DNA from: CAWCFV01 sp963794995 | GTDB lineage: Bacteria > Actinomycetota > Actinomycetes > JACCUZ01 | Direction of reading: 5' to 3' | Assembly (NCBI GenBank): GCA_963794995.1 | Contig: CAWCFV010000002.1 | Location: forward strand, 1,116,001 to 1,180,000 | Length of the DNA: 64,000 nucleotides | Part shown: piece after piece, positions 61,246 through 64,000 of the stretch | Numbering within the stretch: position 1 is the stretch's first letter | How the letters are laid out: every line of letters begins with the position of its first letter | Made by a program: the position numbers and the translations under genes | The notes under the pieces: model-generated | What the model saw: the letters and a program-made list of their open reading frames with translations, nothing else | Told to the model about the DNA's origin: nothing | Databases searched by the model: none

Positions 61246-62571
61246 GTGACCACTCCTGCCCCGCGCACCGCCGACCTGGTGGCACGCGACCTGCGCACCC
61301 TCTGGCACCCGTTCACCCAGCACAGCAGCTGGCCCGGCGACGAGCCGATCGTCGTCGACCGCGCCGCGGGGATGCACTTCTGGGACACCGACGGGACGCG
61401 CTACCTCGACGGCGTCTCGTCCCTCTGGGTCACCGTCCACGGCCACGGCGTCCCGGAGATCGACGCCGCGGTGCGCGCCCAGCTCGACCGGCTCGACCAC
61501 GCGACCTTCCTGGGCCTCACCCACGAGCCGGGCATCGAGCTCGCCGAGCGGCTGCTCGCGACCGCACCCGAGGGCCTGACCCGGGTCTTCTTCGCGGGTG
61601 ACGGCTCGTCAGCGGTCGAGGCAGCCCTCAAGATGGCCTTCCAGGCGCAGGCCCAGCGCGGGACGGCCCGGCCGTACTACCTGCACGTGGCCGAGGGGTA
61701 CCACGGCGACACCCTCGGCGCGGTCAGCGTCGGCGGCATCGAGCTCTTCCACGCGACCTACCGGCCGATCCTGCTCGACACCCGGACGGTGTCCTCCCCG
61801 GGCGTCCTCGCCGCGGGCCAGACCCGCGCCCAGCGCGCCACCGAGGTGCTCGCCGAGATGCGCACCGCCCTCGAGGCAGCCGACGGGGCGGTGTGCGCCG
61901 TCGTGGTCGAGCCGCTCGTGCAGGCCGCCGGGGGGATGCTCACCCACGACGTGTCGTTCGTCTCCGGGGTGCGGGCGCTGTGCGACGAGTTCGGCGCACT
62001 GATGGTGGTCGACGAGGTCGCGACCGGCATCGGCCGGACCGGGCGGATGTGGGCCGTGGAGCACGCCGGCGTGACGCCCGACCTGATGACCTGCGGCAAG
62101 GGGCTCACCGGTGGCTACCTGCCGCTGTCGGCGGTGCTCGCCCGCGAAGAGGTCTACGACGCGTTCCTCGGCGCGCCGAGCGAGGCCAGGACGTTCTTCC
62201 ACGGGCACTCGTACACCGCCAACCCGCTGTGCTGCGCGGCGGCCGTCGCGAACCTCGACCTGATGGAGCAGCGCGGCACCGTGTCGCGCGCCGCCCGCGT
62301 CGGGGAGCGGATCGGCGACCTCACCCAGGGGCTCGCCGGCTACCACGGCGTCCGGGAGGTCCGGCGGGTCGGCACCATGACCGGCATCGAGGTCGAGCCG
62401 GTCGGCGAGCGCACCGGCTTCGCCGTCTGCCAGGCGGCACGGCGGCGCGGGGTGTGGGTGCGCCCGCTCGGCGACGTCGTCGTCCTGATGCCGCCGCTGG
62501 CCATCGGCGACGACGACCTCGAGACGCTCGTCGGCGCGGTCGACGAGAGCATCCGGGAGGTCGTGCAGTGA
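61246..62571 (+). CDS. bioA: adenosylmethionine-8-amino-7-oxononanoate aminotransferase
   Basis: 441-residue PLP enzyme that turns KAPA into DAPA in biotin synthesis, with S-adenosylmethionine as amino donor. LWHPFTQHSSWPGDEPIVV and DGVSSLWVTVHGH are BioA-specific stretches; VVDEVATGIGRTG holds the PLP-binding Asp and LMTCGKGLTGGYLPLS the Schiff-base Lys. It is coupled by a 4-base GTGA overlap to bioF. GTG 61246 has a -10 8 bases upstream. Confidence 0.96.
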   Translation: MTTPAPRTADLVARDLRTLWHPFTQHSSWPGDEPIVVDRAAGMHFWDTDGTRYLDGVSSLWVTVHGHGVPEIDAAVRAQLDRLDHATFLGLTHEPGIELAERLLATAPEGLTRVFFAGDGSSAVEAALKMAFQAQAQRGTARPYYLHVAEGYHGDTLGAVSVGGIELFHATYRPILLDTRTVSSPGVLAAGQTRAQRATEVLAEMRTALEAADGAVCAVVVEPLVQAAGGMLTHDVSFVSGVRALCDEFGALMVVDEVATGIGRTGRMWAVEHAGVTPDLMTCGKGLTGGYLPLSAVLAREEVYDAFLGAPSEARTFFHGHSYTANPLCCAAAVANLDLMEQRGTVSRAARVGERIGDLTQGLAGYHGVREVRRVGTMTGIEVEPVGERTGFAVCQAARRRGVWVRPLGDVVVLMPPLAIGDDDLETLVGAVDESIREVVQ

Positions 62572-63743
62572 CCGACCCGGACCCGAGGTCGTCTGCGATG
62601 CGCGACCCCCTGGCCCCGCTGCGCAGGGCGGGCGAAGAGCGTGCCGGGGGCGGCATGCGTCGGGTGCTGCACCCGCGGGGCGCGGTCGAGCCGCTCCTCG
62701 ACCTCGCCTCCAACGACTACCTCGGGCTGGCTCGTGACCCGCGGGTCACCCGTGCGGCTGCCGAGGCGGCGCTGCTCTGGGGGGCCGGCTCGACCGGCTC
62801 GCGGCTCGTCACCGGGTCGACGGCGCTGCACACCGAGCTCGAGGGCGCGCTCGCCGGCTTCGTGGGCACGGCAGCCGGGCTGGTCTTCTCCTCGGGCTAC
62901 CTCGCCAACATCGGCGCCGTCACGGCCCTCGCCGGCGAGGACACCCTGCTCGTGTCCGACGCCCAGGTGCACGCCTCGCTCGTCGACGCCTGCCGGCTGG
63001 CCCGGGGCCGGGTGGCGGTGGCCCCGCACCGGGACGTGGGCGCGGTCGCCAGGCTGCTCGGGGAGCGCACCGAGCCGCGGGCGGTCGTCGTCACCGACGC
63101 CGTGTTCTCCGTCGACGGGGACCTCGCCCCGCTGGCCGGGCTGCACGCCACCGCGCGGGCCCACGGCGCACTGCTCGTCGTGGACGACGCACACGGCCTC
63201 GGCGTCGTGGGCGAGCAGGGCCGGGGCGCGGCGGCCGCGGCGGGGATCGCGGGCGAGCCCGACGTCGTGCTCACCCTGACGCTGAGCAAGTCGCTGGGCT
63301 CCCAGGGCGGGGCGGTGCTCGGCGACCCGGTCGTCGTCGAGCACCTGGTCAACACCGCGCGCGCGTTCATCTTCGACACCGGCCTGGCACCTGCCGCGGC
63401 CGGTGGCGCGCTGGCCGCCCTGGGAGTGCTCCGCGCCGATCCGGCGCTCGCCGGACGGGTCCGTCAACGAGCCCGTGACCTCGCCGCGGCGCTTTCGGCC
63501 GCCGGCCTGCGGGTCACGACGCCGCAGGGCGCCGTCGTGTCGGTCCTCGTCGGCGACCCCGGCCGGGCGGTCCAGGCTGCCGCCGACCTGAGGGACGACG
63601 GCATCCGGGTCGGCTGCTTCCGGCCGCCGTCGGTGCCCGACGGTGTCTCCCGGCTGCGCTTCACCGCGCGGGCCGACCTCACCGACGCCGACGTGGCCAG
63701 GGCCGTCGTCGCCACCCGCGCCGCCCTCGCACCGGCCGGCTGA
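62568..63743 (+). CDS. bioF: 8-amino-7-oxononanoate synthase
   Basis: 391-residue PLP enzyme that joins pimeloyl-ACP or -CoA with alanine to give KAPA, the substrate of BioA. LDLASNDYLGLARDPRV, GSTGSRLVTGSTALHTELE, VVDDAHGLGVVGEQGRG and LTLSKSLGSQGGAV (Schiff-base Lys) are diagnostic. GTG 62568 overlaps the bioA stop; ATG 62598 is an alternative. bioB and bioD are not in the window. Confidence 0.95.
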   Translation: MTDPDPRSSAMRDPLAPLRRAGEERAGGGMRRVLHPRGAVEPLLDLASNDYLGLARDPRVTRAAAEAALLWGAGSTGSRLVTGSTALHTELEGALAGFVGTAAGLVFSSGYLANIGAVTALAGEDTLLVSDAQVHASLVDACRLARGRVAVAPHRDVGAVARLLGERTEPRAVVVTDAVFSVDGDLAPLAGLHATARAHGALLVVDDAHGLGVVGEQGRGAAAAAGIAGEPDVVLTLTLSKSLGSQGGAVLGDPVVVEHLVNTARAFIFDTGLAPAAAGGALAALGVLRADPALAGRVRQRARDLAAALSAAGLRVTTPQGAVVSVLVGDPGRAVQAAADLRDDGIRVGCFRPPSVPDGVSRLRFTARADLTDADVARAVVATRAALAPAG

Positions 63744-63768
63744 CCCCGGCGGAGCGGCCGCACCAGGC

Positions 63769-64000
63769 TCAGGTGCGCAGCAGGGTGCGGATGGTGCGCA
63801 GGGCGACCGACAGGGTGGCCAGGTCGAAGGTGTCCGACGCCACGATCTCCCCGAGCGTGGCCTCCGCACGGGCGACACCCTCGGCGTTCTGCTCCTGCCA
63901 GGACGTGATCCGGTCGCCCGGCTCGTCCCCGGACCCCGTCGAGGTCAGGACGTTCTGGGTCAGGCCGGCCATCGCCGCGTAGAGGTCGTAGCGCAGCGCG
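63769..64000 (-). CDS. NAD-glutamate dehydrogenase, C-terminal end (5' part outside window)
   Basis: The last 76 or so residues of a protein running off the right edge. The text ALRYDLYAAMAGLTQNVLT, EQNAEGVARAEATLGEI and DLATLSVALRTIRTLL matches the C-terminus of the large (about 180 kDa) NAD-specific glutamate dehydrogenases of actinobacteria. The call rests on this short end only. It converges with bioF, 25 bases away. Confidence 0.75.
   Translation of the reverse strand, partial: ALRYDLYAAMAGLTQNVLTSTGSGDEPGDRITSWQEQNAEGVARAEATLGEIVASDTFDLATLSVALRTIRTLLRT

Overview
This 64 kb window is a stretch of chromosome from a high-GC actinobacterium. GC is above 70 percent by eye, GTG starts are common, many starts look leaderless, and it carries WhiB1, PdtaS, a SigB/SigF-type sigma factor with its anti-sigma partner, DUF3039, an actinobacterial tmRNA tag and 13E12/DUF222-type HNH protein. 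Gene content fits a Nocardioides-like lineage, but that assignment is inference. No tRNA, rRNA, CRISPR array, insertion sequence or prophage was seen.

Layout. 0-4.4 kb: tyrosine/homogentisate breakdown (hmgA partial, a conserved unknown, fahA, hppD, an AsnC/Lrp regulator). 4.5-12.2 kb: a frameshifted PBP4-type D-Ala-D-Ala carboxypeptidase, STAS protein, SF2 helicase, sulfite-oxidase-like molybdoenzyme, DUF3039, YqgE, VanZ-like and NAD-malic enzyme. 12.2-15.9 kb: a signalling block (CHASE3 histidine kinase, Rcp1-like regulator, receiver-PP2C phosphatase, RsbW-like ATPase). 15.9-21.5 kb: PlsC, sulfate activation (cysD, cysNC), a DHA2 exporter. 21.6-26.9 kb: an atypical gamma-glutamyltransferase, a DUF222 HNH protein under a LexA-type box, a frameshifted cupin, an unknown, a methyltransferase. 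26.9-38.9 kb: tmRNA, a Ser/Thr kinase, and the minus-strand run K+ channel, prfB, ftsE, ftsX, M23 peptidase, ctpA, smpB, DUF2207; then an NlpC/P60 hydrolase behind a c-di-AMP (ydaO) riboswitch. 38.9-45.4 kb: a DUF1501/DUF1800 Tat-exported pair, an FAD oxidoreductase with OsmC, and a fusion of winged helix, alpha/beta hydrolase and cyclase-like domains. 45.7-50.4 kb: a Tad pilus operon with frameshifts in tadA, tadB and tadC. 50.6-54.9 kb: an FHA/EssC-type ATPase. 54.9-64 kb: TrmH, GNAT, anti-sigma and sigma factor, lipid kinase, whiB1, pdtaS, bioA, bioF and the end of an NAD-glutamate dehydrogenase.

The functional threads are trans-translation (ssrA, smpB, with prfB nearby), the FtsEX-M23 hydrolase activation module, c-di-AMP control of a wall hydrolase opposite a K+ channel, two partner-switching sigma control groups, and biotin synthesis.

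The most unusual observations are: (1) a short chimeric copy of the tadA start joined to an essC N-terminal segment, lying just downstream of the Tad operon so that the operon is flanked by imperfect direct repeats; (2) successive single-base frameshifts in tadA, tadB and tadC; (3) the winged helix-hydrolase-cyclase-like fusion; (4) several clear operator-like palindromes.
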